The notes under the pieces: generated by a model | Told to the model about the DNA's origin: nothing | What the model saw: the letters and a program-made list of their open reading frames with translations, nothing else | Databases searched by the model: none | Position numbers and translations under genes: made by a program | DNA from: Cellulomonas sp. KH9 | Lineage (GTDB): Bacteria; Actinomycetota; Actinomycetes; Actinomycetales; Cellulomonadaceae | Assembly (NCBI RefSeq): GCF_900114185.1 | Contig: NZ_FOSE01000004.1 | Location: 451,519 to 515,518, forward strand | Direction of reading: 5' to 3' | Length of the DNA: 64,000 bases | Shown here: in pieces, positions 17,976-27,415 of the stretch | Layout: the number at the start of each line of letters is the position of its first letter | How positions within the stretch are numbered: the first letter of the stretch is position 1

Positions 17976-18038
17976 CGCCGCGACAAGACCAGCCCCCGCA
18001 GGCGCAGCACGTGCTGCACGAGACGACGAGGTGGACCC

Positions 18039-19079
18039 ATGCCCGCTGCTCCTGACCGTTCCAAGGCCCTCGAGGCCGCCCTCAGCCAGATCGACCGCCA
18101 GTTCGGCAAGGGCTCGGTCATGCGCCTCGGCGACGAGACCCGTGCCCCCGTCGAGGTGATCCCGACCGGCTCGATCGCGCTGGACATCGCGCTCGGCATC
18201 GGCGGGCTGCCCCGTGGGCGTGTCGTCGAGGTGTACGGCCCGGAGTCCTCCGGGAAGACCACCGTCGCGCTGCACGCCGTCGCCAACGCCCAGAAGGCCG
18301 GCGGCATCGCCGCCTTCATCGACGCCGAGCACGCGCTCGACCCCGAGTACGCGAAGAAGCTGGGCGTCGACACCGACGCGCTGCTCGTGTCGCAGCCGGA
18401 CACCGGCGAGCAGGCGCTCGAGATCATGGACACCCTGATCCGCTCGGGTGCGATCGACATCATCGTCATCGACTCCGTCGCCGCCCTCGTGCCGAAGGCG
18501 GAGATCGAGGGGGAGATGGGCGACTCGCACGTCGGTCTGCAGGCGCGACTCATGTCGCAGGCGCTGCGCAAGATCACCGGTGCGCTCAACGCGTCCGGCA
18601 CCACCGCGATCTTCATCAACCAGCTGCGCGAGAAGATCGGCGTGTTCTTCGGCAGCCCCGAGACGACGACCGGTGGCAAGGCGCTGAAGTTCTACGCCTC
18701 GGTCCGCATGGACATCCGGCGCATCGAGACCCTCAAGGAGGGCACCGAGGCGGTCGGCAACCGCACCCGCGTCAAGGTCGTCAAGAACAAGATGGCCCCG
18801 CCGTTCAAGCAGGCCGAGTTCGACATCCTGTACGGCGTCGGGATCTCCCGCGAGGGCTCGCTCATCGACATGGGCGTCGAGCACGGCTTCGTCCGCAAGT
18901 CGGGTGCGTGGTTCACGTACGACGGCGACCAGCTGGGCCAGGGCAAGGAGAACGCGCGCAAGTTCCTGCGCGACAACCCGGACCTGGCCAACGAGCTGGA
19001 CAAGAAGATCAAGGAGAAGCTCGGCATCGGTGCCAAGGTCGACGCCCCGGCCGACGCGCCGGTCCCGGTCGACTTCTGA
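18039..19079 (+). CDS. recA: Recombinase RecA
   Basis: Strand-exchange protein and LexA co-protease (346 residues). Walker [10 protein letters not shown] is near residue 67, Walker [11 protein letters not shown] near 143, DNA loop L1 around [12 protein letters not shown] and L2 around [16 protein letters not shown]. There is no intein. ATG 18039 opens the conserved N-terminus ([25 protein letters not shown]). The gene carries both a LexA box and a PafBC-type promoter, so damage can induce it through two routes. recX follows five bases after the stop. Confidence 0.98.
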   Translation: MPAAPDRSKALEAALSQIDRQFGKGSVMRLGDETRAPVEVIPTGSIALDIALGIGGLPRGRVVEVYGPESSGKTTVALHAVANAQKAGGIAAFIDAEHALDPEYAKKLGVDTDALLVSQPDTGEQALEIMDTLIRSGAIDIIVIDSVAALVPKAEIEGEMGDSHVGLQARLMSQALRKITGALNASGTTAIFINQLREKIGVFFGSPETTTGGKALKFYASVRMDIRRIETLKEGTEAVGNRTRVKVVKNKMAPPFKQAEFDILYGVGISREGSLIDMGVEHGFVRKSGAWFTYDGDQLGQGKENARKFLRDNPDLANELDKKIKEKLGIGAKVDAPADAPVPVDF

Positions 19080-19084
19080 GCACC

Positions 19085-19681
19085 GTGACGGGTGCCACCG
19101 GCCGGTCCGCGGCGCGTCGCCGCGGCCGGTCGGCGACCGAGCCGCTGCAGGACGGCGCCGCCGTGCAGGACCCGGACGCCGACCACGAGTCGGTCGCCCG
19201 CAGCATCGTCCTGCGCCGGCTGGCCGCCGCGGCGCAGTCGCGGGGGCAGCTGGCGGACGCGCTCGCGCGTCGTGACGTGCCTCCCGACGTCGCGACCCGT
19301 GTGCTCGACCGCTTCACCGAGGTCGGCCTGATCGACGACGCGGAGTACGCCCGCATGTTCGTGCGGTCACGGCACGCCGAGCGTGGTCTGTCGCGCCGGG
19401 CGCTCGGCGTCGAGCTGCGTCGCAAGGGCATCGACGACGAGACCGCCGCGGCCGCGCTCCAGGACCTCGACGACGAGGACGAGGAGCACGCCGCACGCGA
19501 GCTCGTGCGCCGGCGCCTGCGCTCCACGACCGGCCTCGAGACGCAGGTCCGCGTCCGGCGCACCTACGGCGCGCTCGGCCGCAAGGGGTACGCGCCAGGC
19601 CTGGTCGCCCGGCTCGTGCGGGAGGAGCTGGCGGCCGAAGGGCTCGAGGACGACATGGCGAGCACACCGCCCGACGACTGA
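19085..19681 (+). CDS. recX: Regulatory protein RecX
   Basis: RecA modulator of 198 residues that limits filament growth. A disordered basic N-terminus of about 40 residues is followed by three-helix RecX repeats: RSIVLRRLAAAAQSRGQLADAL, FTEVGLIDDAEYARMFVRSR and ELRRKGIDDETAAAAL. GTG 19085 lies five bases after the recA stop, so the genes are cotranscribed. The last codons (PPDD) coincide with the first unit of a degenerate tandem repeat that continues past the stop. Confidence 0.92.
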   Translation: MTGATGRSAARRRGRSATEPLQDGAAVQDPDADHESVARSIVLRRLAAAAQSRGQLADALARRDVPPDVATRVLDRFTEVGLIDDAEYARMFVRSRHAERGLSRRALGVELRRKGIDDETAAAALQDLDDEDEEHAARELVRRRLRSTTGLETQVRVRRTYGALGRKGYAPGLVARLVREELAAEGLEDDMASTPPDD

Positions 19682-19754
19682 CAGGCGGAGCGCGCCGCCC
19701 GACGACTGACGGGGGCGCACGCCGCCCGACCGACGGCGGAGCGCGTCGCCCGAC
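19667..19754. repeat. Degenerate tandem repeat at the recX 3' end
   Basis: The core CCGCCCGAC begins at 19667, 19695 and 19722, with TCGCCCGAC at 19746. Units of 28, 27 and 24 bases also share GACTGACRG and GGCGGAGCGCG blocks. The first unit includes the recX stop codon. Confidence 0.75.
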
Positions 19755-19875
19755 CGACGGGTGACCGCCACCGGTGCGGACGCCCCTCCGCCGTCGTGCG
19801 TCCCGGCGTCGTCCGGCGTCGGTGCGCGTCGTGCGTCGTGTCCGGTCCCGCGAGGGCTCGGGCCGGGCGCCGTGC

Positions 19876-19881
19876 GATCAT
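19876..19881 (+). promoter_or_regulatory. Possible -10 of the leaderless SNF2 gene
   Basis: GATCAT, seven bases, then GTG 19889. A weak hexamer, supported mainly by spacing and by the lack of a ribosome binding site. Confidence 0.3.
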
Positions 19882-19888
19882 CCGAGAC

Positions 19889-22195
19889 GTGTCCGCGTCC
19901 GTCGAGCCCGAGGTCGGGCGGCCGGCGCGCGCACTCGTCGACCGGAGCCGGGCGCTCGCGGACCGCGCGCGGGGCGTGATCGACCACCTCGACGCCGCCG
20001 TCCTGCAGGTCGCGGACGCGGTGGCGCAGGACCGCGAGCGGCGGGTGCTCGCCGAGCTGGCGCTCGTCCCGGTCACCCGCCTCGGCGACGCCACCGACCG
20101 CAACCTGCGACTCGGCCGGCTGGTGGACGCCGGCTACCACGCCGCGGCGGACCTCGTCGGTGTCCCCGCCGCCACCCTGGAGCAGGTCCCGGGCGTCGGG
20201 CCGCGCACCGCGCGGGCGACCGCGGCGGCCGTCGAGCAGCTCGCCGACGCGGTGCGCGAGGTGACCGCCCCGCGGCTGCGGCTCGACCGCCCCGACGGCA
20301 CGCCCGACGTGCTCGCCACCACCCGGCTGCTCGCCCTGCTCGCCCGCACGCTGCGCCTCGAGCCGCTCGTCGGCCCGCACCGCCAGGAGCTCGCGGACCA
20401 CGTGCGCACGGTCGACGCGTGCGCGCCGGCGGCAGCCGTCGCGCGGCACCGGCTGCGGTACGCGGTGGCCCGGCGCCCGACCAGGCAGGCGGCCGTGCGG
20501 GCGCTGCGGGTGCTGGCCGACGCGGACCACTGGGCGGCCCGCTCAGGGCTCCCCGCGCTCGTCGACCGGCTGCAGGCCGCCTGCGCCGAACCCGACCCGC
20601 CGCAGGCAGCGCTGTGGGACGACGTCGAGACGCGGCCCGCCACGTACACCACCGAGCTGCTGCGGCTGGTCCCGCACGCGGTCGACGTCGCCGCCGAGCG
20701 CGGGCTGCTCGCCGCCGAGCTGGCGGCCCAGGTCGCCGACCACCCCCTCGACACCACGAAGCTGCGGGTCCGGCTGCGCGGGTACCAGGACTTCGGTGCG
20801 CGGTTCCTGCTGCACCAGGGGCGCGCGCTGCTCGGTGACGAGATGGGCCTGGGCAAGTCCGTCCAGGCCGTCGCGGCCATGGCGCACGTCGCGACGCAGG
20901 GCGCGACCCACCTGCTCGTCGTGTGCCCCGCGAGCGTGCTGGTCACCTGGCAGCGGGAGATCGAGCGGCACTCCGCGCTCACCGTGGTTCGCGTGCACGG
21001 TCGCGACGCGGCCGCCGAGGGGGAGCGCTGGCGGCGCGAGGGCGGTGTCGCGGTGGCCACGTTCGGCTCCCTGCACCACGTACCCTCGCTCGACGCCCCG
21101 GTACCCGGGCCGCAGGTCGCGCCGGGGCAGGTCGACGGCGCGGACGCGTGGTCCGCCGGCGGCGGTGCCCCGCTCGGCATGCTCGTCGTCGACGAGGCGC
21201 ACCTCGTCAAGAACCCCCGGGCCGAGCGGTCCCGCGCGGTCGCTGCGTGGGCGGGGCGCACCTTCCGCGTGGCGCTGCTCACCGGCACCCCGATGGAGAA
21301 CCGCGTCGGGGACTTCGTCGCGCTCGTCCGGCTGCTCCAGCCCGACCTCGCCGACGGTCTGCCGCGCCACCTGGGTGCCGCCGGCAGGGACGCGTTCCGG
21401 CGCGCCGTCGCGCCGGTCTACCTGCGGCGCGACCGCGACGACGTGCTGGTCGAGCTCCCGGCGCTCACCGTGGTGGACGAGTGGGAGGAGCTGACGCCCG
21501 AGGGGCGGCGCCGGTACCGGGAGGCCGTGGCCCGCGGGGACCTCATGGGGATGCGCCGCGCCGCGTCCGTCCACGCGGGGCACCCCACGTCCGGCAAGCT
21601 GGGCCGGCTGCTGGAGGTCGTCGCCGACGCGCGGGCGCACGGCCGCCGGGTGGTGGTGTTCTCCTGGTTCCGCGAGGTGCTCGACGTCGTGGCGCAGGCG
21701 CTGGTGACCCACGGCGGCGCGACGGTGCTCGGCCCGCTCACGGGCGACGTGCCGCCGCACCGCCGCCAGGAGCTGGTCGACGAGCTGGCCCGGCTCGACC
21801 CCGCCGCCGGGGCGGTGCTCGTCGCGCAGGTGCAGGCCGGCGGCGTCGGACTCAACCTGCAGTGCGCATCCGTCGCGGTGCTCTGCGAGCCGCAGCTGAC
21901 GCCCGCGGCCGAGGCCCAGGCGTTCGCGCGGCTGCACCGCATGGGTCAGCTGCGCCCCGTGACCGCGCACCGGCTGCTGGCCGAGCGCACGGTGGACGAG
22001 CGTCTGGTCGCGCTGCTGGCCGAGAAGTCCCGTGAGTTCGACCGCTACGTGCGCGACTCGCTGCTGGCCGAGCAGACCGTGCGAGCCGTCGACGTCACGG
22101 CACCGGAGCTGGCGCGGGACCTGGTCGCGTGGGAGCAGGCGCAGTGGGGGACGGGCCCGCTGTGGGAGGAGTTCGCCGACCCGGCGGCCCGCTGA
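19889..22195 (+). CDS. SNF2-family helicase with N-terminal helix-hairpin-helix
   Basis: Swi2/Snf2 DNA translocase of 768 residues. The N-terminal third contains a helix-hairpin-helix pair (GVPAATLEQVPGVGPRTAR) near residue 95. The motor has Walker A-like LGDEMGLGKS near residue 315, the VVDEAHLVKN box, the LTGTPMENR motif and the C-terminal QAGGVGLNLQ and RLHRMGQ motifs, all intact. There is no SWIM or HNH domain. The motor domains resemble the RapA and SMARCAL1-type annealing helicases. It lies between recX and the RNase Y gene. A role in DNA repair or remodelling is inferred from domains and place only. Confidence 0.82.
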   Translation: MSASVEPEVGRPARALVDRSRALADRARGVIDHLDAAVLQVADAVAQDRERRVLAELALVPVTRLGDATDRNLRLGRLVDAGYHAAADLVGVPAATLEQVPGVGPRTARATAAAVEQLADAVREVTAPRLRLDRPDGTPDVLATTRLLALLARTLRLEPLVGPHRQELADHVRTVDACAPAAAVARHRLRYAVARRPTRQAAVRALRVLADADHWAARSGLPALVDRLQAACAEPDPPQAALWDDVETRPATYTTELLRLVPHAVDVAAERGLLAAELAAQVADHPLDTTKLRVRLRGYQDFGARFLLHQGRALLGDEMGLGKSVQAVAAMAHVATQGATHLLVVCPASVLVTWQREIERHSALTVVRVHGRDAAAEGERWRREGGVAVATFGSLHHVPSLDAPVPGPQVAPGQVDGADAWSAGGGAPLGMLVVDEAHLVKNPRAERSRAVAAWAGRTFRVALLTGTPMENRVGDFVALVRLLQPDLADGLPRHLGAAGRDAFRRAVAPVYLRRDRDDVLVELPALTVVDEWEELTPEGRRRYREAVARGDLMGMRRAASVHAGHPTSGKLGRLLEVVADARAHGRRVVVFSWFREVLDVVAQALVTHGGATVLGPLTGDVPPHRRQELVDELARLDPAAGAVLVAQVQAGGVGLNLQCASVAVLCEPQLTPAAEAQAFARLHRMGQLRPVTAHRLLAERTVDERLVALLAEKSREFDRYVRDSLLAEQTVRAVDVTAPELARDLVAWEQAQWGTGPLWEEFADPAAR

Positions 22196-22229
22196 CCGCG
22201 CGGCGGGACGCCTCCGGGGCGCCCACCGG

Positions 22230-22235
22230 CGACAA
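22230..22235 (+). promoter_or_regulatory. Probable -10 of rny
   Basis: A GACAAT hexamer about 40 bases before GTG 22277, leaving room for a short leader with a strong ribosome binding site at 22265-22272. Confidence 0.35.
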
Positions 22236-22276
22236 TGGTCGCGGCGCCGTGGGCGCGCCGATCTGGAGGAGGTGCC

Positions 22277-23809
22277 GTGGAGCCGGGTGCGATCGCCACC
22301 GTGGTGGGTCTGCTGGGGGCGTGCCTCGTCGCACTCATCCTCGTCCTCACGGCACGTCGGGAGGCCGACGAGCAGCGTCGCCGGGCCGCGCAGGACGTCG
22401 CGCAGATCCGCGACGACGCCCGCGCGATGCTGGCCGACGCCGAGCGTCGGGAGCGTCGCGTCGCGGACAGGGAGCGGGAGCTCGCCGCGGAGCGCACCGA
22501 GCTCGCCGAGCTCGAGCGTCGCACCCGCAGCGAGGCGGACGCCCTGGCGGAGGCGCGCCGGGCGGGTACGCGCGAGCTCGACAAGGCCGAGCGGGTCGCG
22601 GCCCGCACGCTCGCGGACGCGGACCGGGCGGCCAACGAGCGGCTTGCCGACGCCCGGGCGCGCGCCCGTGCAGAGCTGGAGTCCGTGAGCGGTCTGACGC
22701 AGGACGAGGCGCTCGCCGAGCTGACGCGCCGCATCACCGACCAGGCCGTCGACGCCGCCGCGGCGCAGGTCCGCCGCGCAGAGGCGCAGGCGCGGCGCAC
22801 GGCGGACGCCCGTGCGCGGCGGATCGTCGCGACCGCCGTGCAGCGCGTCGCGGTGCCGACCAGCGCACAGCCGGTCGTCACGATCCTGCCGCTGCCGTCG
22901 GACGAGATGAAGGGCCGCATCATCGGCAAGGAGGGCCGCAACATCCGGCACTTCGAGGCGTTGACCGGCGTGAACGTCCTGGTGGACGAGACCCCGGACA
23001 CCGTGGTCCTGTCCTGCTTCGACGCGGAGCGCCGGGAGGTCGCCCAGGTGGCGCTCGAGGCCCTGATGGCGGACGGCCGGATCCACCCGCAGCGCATCGA
23101 GGCGGCGTACGCCGAGGCGCTGGCCGGCGCCGACGACCGGCACGACGCGGCCGGCCACGACGCGGTCGAGCGCGCCGGCATCGACCACCTGCACGCCGAC
23201 CTTGTGCGGACGATGGGCCGGCTGCGGCTGCGGTCGTCGTACGGGCAGAACGTGCTGGAGCACCTCGTCGAGAGCGCGCAGATCGCCGCGGCCATCGCCG
23301 CCGAGGTGGGTGCCGACGTCGCCGTCGCCCGGCGCGGTGCCTTCCTGCACGACGTGGGCAAGGCACTCACCGGTGAGGTCCCCGGGACGCACGCCGCGAT
23401 CGGCGCCGACCTGGCGCGGCGGCTGGGGGAGTCCGACGCCGTGGTCAACGCGATCGCCGCGCACCACGACGAGGTGCCCGCCACCACGGTCGAGGCGGTG
23501 CTGGTGCAGGCCGCCGACGCGATCTCCGCGGCACGACCCGGCGCCCGCCGGCAGGAGATCGACCAGTACGTCGAGCGCATGGGGGAGCTGGAGTCCCTCG
23601 TCGCGGCGCACCAGGGCGTGCGCCGCGTGCTGGCCATGGCCGCCGGACGGGAGGTGCGCGTGGTGGTCGAGCCCGACGAGGTGGACGACCGCGCGCTGCC
23701 GCAGCTCGCCTCGGCCATCGCCAAGCGCATCGAGGCGGACCTGACGTACCCGGGCGAGATCCGGGTGACGGTCGTGCGCGAGCTGCGCGCGAGCGCCACC
23801 GCCGGCTGA
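22277..23809 (+). CDS. rny: Ribonuclease Y
   Basis: Membrane-tethered endoribonuclease that starts mRNA decay. One N-terminal membrane helix is followed by a long charged coiled coil (about residues 25-180), a KH RNA-binding domain with GRIIGKEGRNIRHFE, and an HD domain with FLHDVGKAL. At 510 residues it has the normal length. GTG 22277 follows a perfect GGAGGAGG. RNase Y is best known from Firmicutes, but homologues occur in many actinobacteria next to recA-recX. It converges with the glutamate transporter operon. Confidence 0.9.
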   Translation: MEPGAIATVVGLLGACLVALILVLTARREADEQRRRAAQDVAQIRDDARAMLADAERRERRVADRERELAAERTELAELERRTRSEADALAEARRAGTRELDKAERVAARTLADADRAANERLADARARARAELESVSGLTQDEALAELTRRITDQAVDAAAAQVRRAEAQARRTADARARRIVATAVQRVAVPTSAQPVVTILPLPSDEMKGRIIGKEGRNIRHFEALTGVNVLVDETPDTVVLSCFDAERREVAQVALEALMADGRIHPQRIEAAYAEALAGADDRHDAAGHDAVERAGIDHLHADLVRTMGRLRLRSSYGQNVLEHLVESAQIAAAIAAEVGADVAVARRGAFLHDVGKALTGEVPGTHAAIGADLARRLGESDAVVNAIAAHHDEVPATTVEAVLVQAADAISAARPGARRQEIDQYVERMGELESLVAAHQGVRRVLAMAAGREVRVVVEPDEVDDRALPQLASAIAKRIEADLTYPGEIRVTVVRELRASATAG

Positions 23810-23880
23810 CGGGCCCGCTCCGGACCGGGTGGGCCGAACGGCGCACGTCCGAGGGGTGCGCCCCCGACGATCGCGTCGCC

Positions 23881-24762
23881 TCAGTGCCCCGTCGTGGCCC
23901 CCCGCGGTGCCGGCCCGGGTGCGGTGACGTCCACCGCCGGTGCGGCGGTGCGTCGTGTGCGACCCTGCAGGCGCAGCGCGAGCCGCGACAGGCTGATGTT
24001 GACGACCAGGTAGATCCCGGCGCCGACGGTGAACAGGGCCACGACCGACGCGTTGCCGAAGTACTGCGCGTTGTTCTGGATGGCCTTGAGCAGCTCGGAG
24101 TACCCGACGATGAAGCCGAGCGAGGAGTCCTTGAGCAGGACGACGAGCTGGGCGACCAGGCTGGGTGCCATGGTGCGCAGGGCCTGCGGCAGCAGCACCA
24201 GCCGCAGCGTCTGGCCGCGGGACAGTCCGATGGCGGCCGCGGCCTCGGACTGGCCCTTCGGCAGGGCCGCGAGCCCGGCACGCACGATCTCGGCGATGAC
24301 GGCCATGTTGTAGACCGTCAGGCCGAAGATGACCGCGGCGAAGGCGCTCCAGCCGAACGCCAGCAGGGCGAAGAACATCATGAGCAGCACCGGCAGACCG
24401 CGGAACAGCTCGATCACGACCGACGCGGCGACGCGGACGGGTGCGAGGCGCGTGGTGCGGAGCACGGCCAGCACCAGACCGAGCAGCAGTGCCAGGGGCG
24501 CGGCGACGGCCGCGGCGCGCAGTGTGGCGCCCAGGCCGACGACGAGCAGCGACCGCCACACGTCGAGCGCGCTCTGGTTCTTCGGCGGGTCCCACAGGAC
24601 GGCCCAGCGGTCGGCCTCGAAGACACCGCGTCCGGCGGCGTACCAGGCACCCACACCGACCAGGGCGAGGACGAGAAGGCCCCCGACGACGGAGCCGATC
24701 CGCTCGCGGCGGCGCGCGAGCGGGCCGGGGGCGTCGTACAGGACCGAGGTCGCACGGCTCAT
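23881..24762 (-). CDS. gluD: Glutamate ABC transporter permease GluD
   Basis: Inner-membrane subunit of a polar amino acid importer (293 residues). It has about five helices and the permease loop EIVRAGLAALPKGQSEAAAAIGLSRGQ, which contacts the ATPase. A longer N-terminal hydrophobic extension than in GluC is typical of GluD. It is the last gene of the operon and overlaps gluC by ATGA. The glutamate specificity follows from the operon order gluABCD and from the binding protein, not from the permease itself. Confidence 0.88.
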   Translation of the reverse strand: MSRATSVLYDAPGPLARRRERIGSVVGGLLVLALVGVGAWYAAGRGVFEADRWAVLWDPPKNQSALDVWRSLLVVGLGATLRAAAVAAPLALLLGLVLAVLRTTRLAPVRVAASVVIELFRGLPVLLMMFFALLAFGWSAFAAVIFGLTVYNMAVIAEIVRAGLAALPKGQSEAAAAIGLSRGQTLRLVLLPQALRTMAPSLVAQLVVLLKDSSLGFIVGYSELLKAIQNNAQYFGNASVVALFTVGAGIYLVVNISLSRLALRLQGRTRRTAAPAVDVTAPGPAPRGATTGH

Positions 24763-25415
24763 CGGGCGAACGCCACCTTCCGCTCCAGCAGGTTCGCGAG
24801 CTGACCTGCCGGGATCGTCACGACCAGGTAGAACAGCGCGACCCCGGCGAGGACGAGGACGACGTCGGCCGGGTTCTGCTGCGCGAGCCGCCGGCCCGTC
24901 GCCGTGAGCTCCACGACGGCGAACCCGGCGGCGACGGACGTGTTCTTCGCCAGGGCGATGATGACGTTGATCAGGGGCGGGATCACCGAGCGCACCGCCT
25001 GCGGCAGGATCACCGACGTGAGGGACTGCCCGAACGTCAGGCCGATCGCTCGCGCGGCCTCCGCCTGCCCCACGCCCACGGCGTTGATGCCCGAGCGCAC
25101 GGCCTCCGCGACGAACACCGACGTGTAGGCCGTCAGACAGCCCACGGCCGTCCAGTAGCCGAGCGGCAGCACGACGCCGAACTGCGGCAGCACGAGCACC
25201 GCGAAGAAGAAGATCAGCGTGAGCGGCATGTTCCGCAGCAGCTCGGTGTAGGTCGCGGCGAACACGCGTAGCGACCCCAGGGGTGAGACGCGCATGGCGG
25301 CCACGGTCAGGCCGATGACGAGCGCGCCGAGGCCCGCGACGATCGTCAGCTGCGCGGTCATGCGGAAGCCGGCCAGGTAGGCCGGCATGTTGTCGGCGAT
25401 GACCATGAGGTCCAC
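24759..25415 (-). CDS. gluC: Glutamate ABC transporter permease GluC
   Basis: Second permease subunit (218 residues) with about five membrane helices and the conserved loop EAVRSGINAVGVGQAEAARAIGL. GTG 25415 has GGAGGA upstream and is preferred over the internal ATG at 25406. It pairs with GluD as a heterodimeric channel. An 11-bp stem-loop lies between it and the binding-protein gene and may lower permease expression relative to the binding protein. Confidence 0.88.
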   Translation of the reverse strand: MDLMVIADNMPAYLAGFRMTAQLTIVAGLGALVIGLTVAAMRVSPLGSLRVFAATYTELLRNMPLTLIFFFAVLVLPQFGVVLPLGYWTAVGCLTAYTSVFVAEAVRSGINAVGVGQAEAARAIGLTFGQSLTSVILPQAVRSVIPPLINVIIALAKNTSVAAGFAVVELTATGRRLAQQNPADVVLVLAGVALFYLVVTIPAGQLANLLERKVAFAR

Positions 25416-25460
25416 GCGCGTCCTCCGGGTGCGTGCTCGTGCGGGCGGTCGGGCGCGCAA

Positions 25461-25491
25461 CCCCGCCGCCGCGCGGGAGGCGGCGGCGGGG
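25461..25491. terminator. Intercistronic stem-loop between gluB and gluC
   Basis: A perfect 11-bp stem (25461-25471 with 25481-25491) with a 9-base loop, 10 bases after the gluB stop. Such hairpins often terminate part of the transcripts or protect the upstream mRNA. Confidence 0.6.
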
Positions 25492-25501
25492 GTGCGGGTG
25501 C

Positions 25502-26389
25502 TCAGTAGCGGTCGACCGTCGGGGGCTCCGGGGCCGGCAGCACGGTGCCGGCGGTGGACTCCCACGCCTCGCTCCACGTGCCGTCCTCGAAGCTCTCCTC
25601 GAGCACGTCGTTGATCCACATGCGGAAGTCCGTGTCGTCGAGCGCGAGGCCGATGCCGTAGGGCTCCTCGGTGAACGGCTCCCCGCGCACCTCCATGTCG
25701 TCGTTGTCGGCCGCGAAGCCGGCGAGGATCACGTTGTCGGTGCTGATCGCGTCGACCTGGCCGTTGCGCAGCGGCTCGATGCACTCGGAGTACGCGCCGA
25801 GCGCCTGGACCTTCGCCTCGGGGTAGTTCTGCAGCAGGTTCGCCTCGGGCGTCGACCCCGACACGGTGCACACGTTCTTGCCCGCGAGGTCCTCGGGGCC
25901 CTCGATGTCGGTGTTGGACGTCATCGTGAGGATCGACTGACCGGCGAGGTAGTACGGGCCCGCGAAGGACACGACCTCCTTGCGCTTGTCGTTGATCGTG
26001 TAGGTGGCGACGACGATGTCGACCTCGCCGTTCTGGATGAACGGCTCGCGGTTGGACGAGATCGTCTCCTTCCACTCGATGTCCTCCGGGGCGATGCCCA
26101 GCTTGCCGGCGATGATCTTGCCGATCTCGACGTCGAAGCCCTCGGGCTCCCCGTTGGGGCCCACGAGGCCGAACAGCGGCTGGTCGAACTTGGTGCCGAT
26201 GGTGATCGTGCCGGCCTCCGCGAGGGCCGCCATGGTCGACCCCTCGGGGAACTCGGCGGTCTCCTCGGCGGGTGTGGCCCCGCCCGCGGGCTCGGTGCCC
26301 TCGCCGTCGTCGGAACCTCCGGCGCACGCCGTCAGGGCGAGGACGGTGGCGGACATCAGGGCGATGAGCCCGGTACGGACGGGTCGCAT
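25502..26389 (-). CDS. gluB: Glutamate ABC transporter substrate-binding lipoprotein GluB
   Basis: Extracellular binding protein of 295 residues. A signal peptide ends in the lipobox LTAC, so Cys near residue 22 should be lipidated. A short acidic linker leads to a SBP-bac-3 domain: ITIGTKFDQPLFG, FDVEIGKIIAGKLG, NREPFIQNGEVDIVVATYTI, and the second lobe beginning near VCTVSGST. ATG 26389 is preceded by AAGGAGA. It is the only secreted subunit and lies between gluA and gluC. Confidence 0.92.
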   Translation of the reverse strand: MRPVRTGLIALMSATVLALTACAGGSDDGEGTEPAGGATPAEETAEFPEGSTMAALAEAGTITIGTKFDQPLFGLVGPNGEPEGFDVEIGKIIAGKLGIAPEDIEWKETISSNREPFIQNGEVDIVVATYTINDKRKEVVSFAGPYYLAGQSILTMTSNTDIEGPEDLAGKNVCTVSGSTPEANLLQNYPEAKVQALGAYSECIEPLRNGQVDAISTDNVILAGFAADNDDMEVRGEPFTEEPYGIGLALDDTDFRMWINDVLEESFEDGTWSEAWESTAGTVLPAPEPPTVDRY

Positions 26390-26478
26390 GGTGCGTCTCC
26401 TTCGTGGCGTCGGCGCGTCGCGGCTGGGTCGACGTCGCGCCGGTACGGGTGCGGGGCCCGGGGCCGGGTCCCCGTCCA

Positions 26479-27273
26479 TCAGTGGGTGAGGATCTTGGAC
26501 AGGAAGTCGCGCGCCCGCTCGCTGCGAGGCGCCGTGAAGAAGGTCTCGGGGTCGGCGTCCTCGACGATCTGTCCCGCGTCCATGAACACGACACGGTGGG
26601 CGGCGCGCCGCGCGAACCCCATCTCGTGGGTGACGACGACCATCGTCATGCCGTCGCGCGCCAGGCCGACCATGACGTCGAGGACCTCGTTGATCATCTC
26701 GGGGTCCAGCGCCGACGTCGGCTCGTCGAACAGCAGGGCCTGCGGCTTCATCGCCAGGGCCCGGGCGATCGCGACACGCTGCTGCTGACCGCCGGACAGC
26801 TGCGCGGGCAGCTTTGCCGCCTGGTCGGCGACGCCGACGCGGTCGAGGATCTCCATCGCGGTCGCCCGCGCCTCGGCCGGGCGGACCTTCTTGGCCTTGA
26901 CCTGGCCGAGCGTGACGTTCTCCAGGACCGTCTTGTGCGCGAAGAGGTTGAACGACTGGAACACCATGCCGACGTCGGCGCGCAGCCGCGCGAGGTCCCT
27001 GCCCTCCGCAGGCAGCGGCTTGCCGTCGAGGGTGATCGTCCCCGAGTCGATCGTCTCGAGTCGGTTGATGGTCCGGCACAGGGTCGACTTGCCCGACCCG
27101 GAGGGCCCGATCACCACGACGACCTCGCCGCGGTGGACGGTGAGGGACACGTCCTTCAGCACGTGCAGGGCACCGAAGTGCTTGTCGACGTGCTCCAGGA
27201 CGATGAGTGGCTCGCCCGTCGGACGTGCGGCGGCGCCTGCGGACGGTCGCTCGGCGGTGGTGCTGTCGGCCAT
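26479..27273 (-). CDS. gluA: Glutamate ABC transporter ATP-binding protein GluA
   Basis: ATPase of the glutamate importer (264 residues): Walker [10 protein letters not shown] near residue 55, Q-loop MVFQSFNLF, signature [15 protein letters not shown], Walker [14 protein letters not shown] and switch His in [11 protein letters not shown] variable N-terminal stretch of about 20 residues precedes the domain. First gene of the operon; ATG 27273 lies six bases after TAGGTT, so the operon mRNA is probably leaderless. Confidence 0.93.
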   Translation of the reverse strand: MADSTTAERPSAGAAARPTGEPLIVLEHVDKHFGALHVLKDVSLTVHRGEVVVVIGPSGSGKSTLCRTINRLETIDSGTITLDGKPLPAEGRDLARLRADVGMVFQSFNLFAHKTVLENVTLGQVKAKKVRPAEARATAMEILDRVGVADQAAKLPAQLSGGQQQRVAIARALAMKPQALLFDEPTSALDPEMINEVLDVMVGLARDGMTMVVVTHEMGFARRAAHRVVFMDAGQIVEDADPETFFTAPRSERARDFLSKILTH

Positions 27274-27279
27274 TGCTCG

Positions 27280-27285
27280 AACCTA
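27280..27285 (-). promoter_or_regulatory. -10 of the leaderless gluABCD operon
   Basis: TAGGTT on the reverse strand, six bases, then ATG 27273. Confidence 0.5.
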
Positions 27286-27402
27286 CGGGTGCTGTGTTGC
27301 GGACGCCATCGTTGCACGTCACGGTCCAGTAACAGCCCGTTCACACGGATTCTCCCCGGCGGCGCACCGCCCCGCGACGCGGAGGTGCTCCGGGGGGCGT
27401 CG

Positions 27403-27408
27403 TACCCT
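27403..27408 (+). promoter_or_regulatory. -10 of leaderless miaB
   Basis: TACCCT, seven bases, then ATG 27416. Confidence 0.5.
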
Positions 27409-27415
27409 GGTGACG

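Noticed and set aside
16128..18884. Long reverse-strand frame opposite the MBL gene and recA
   Set aside because: No domain or sensible composition; opposite strand genes are clear.
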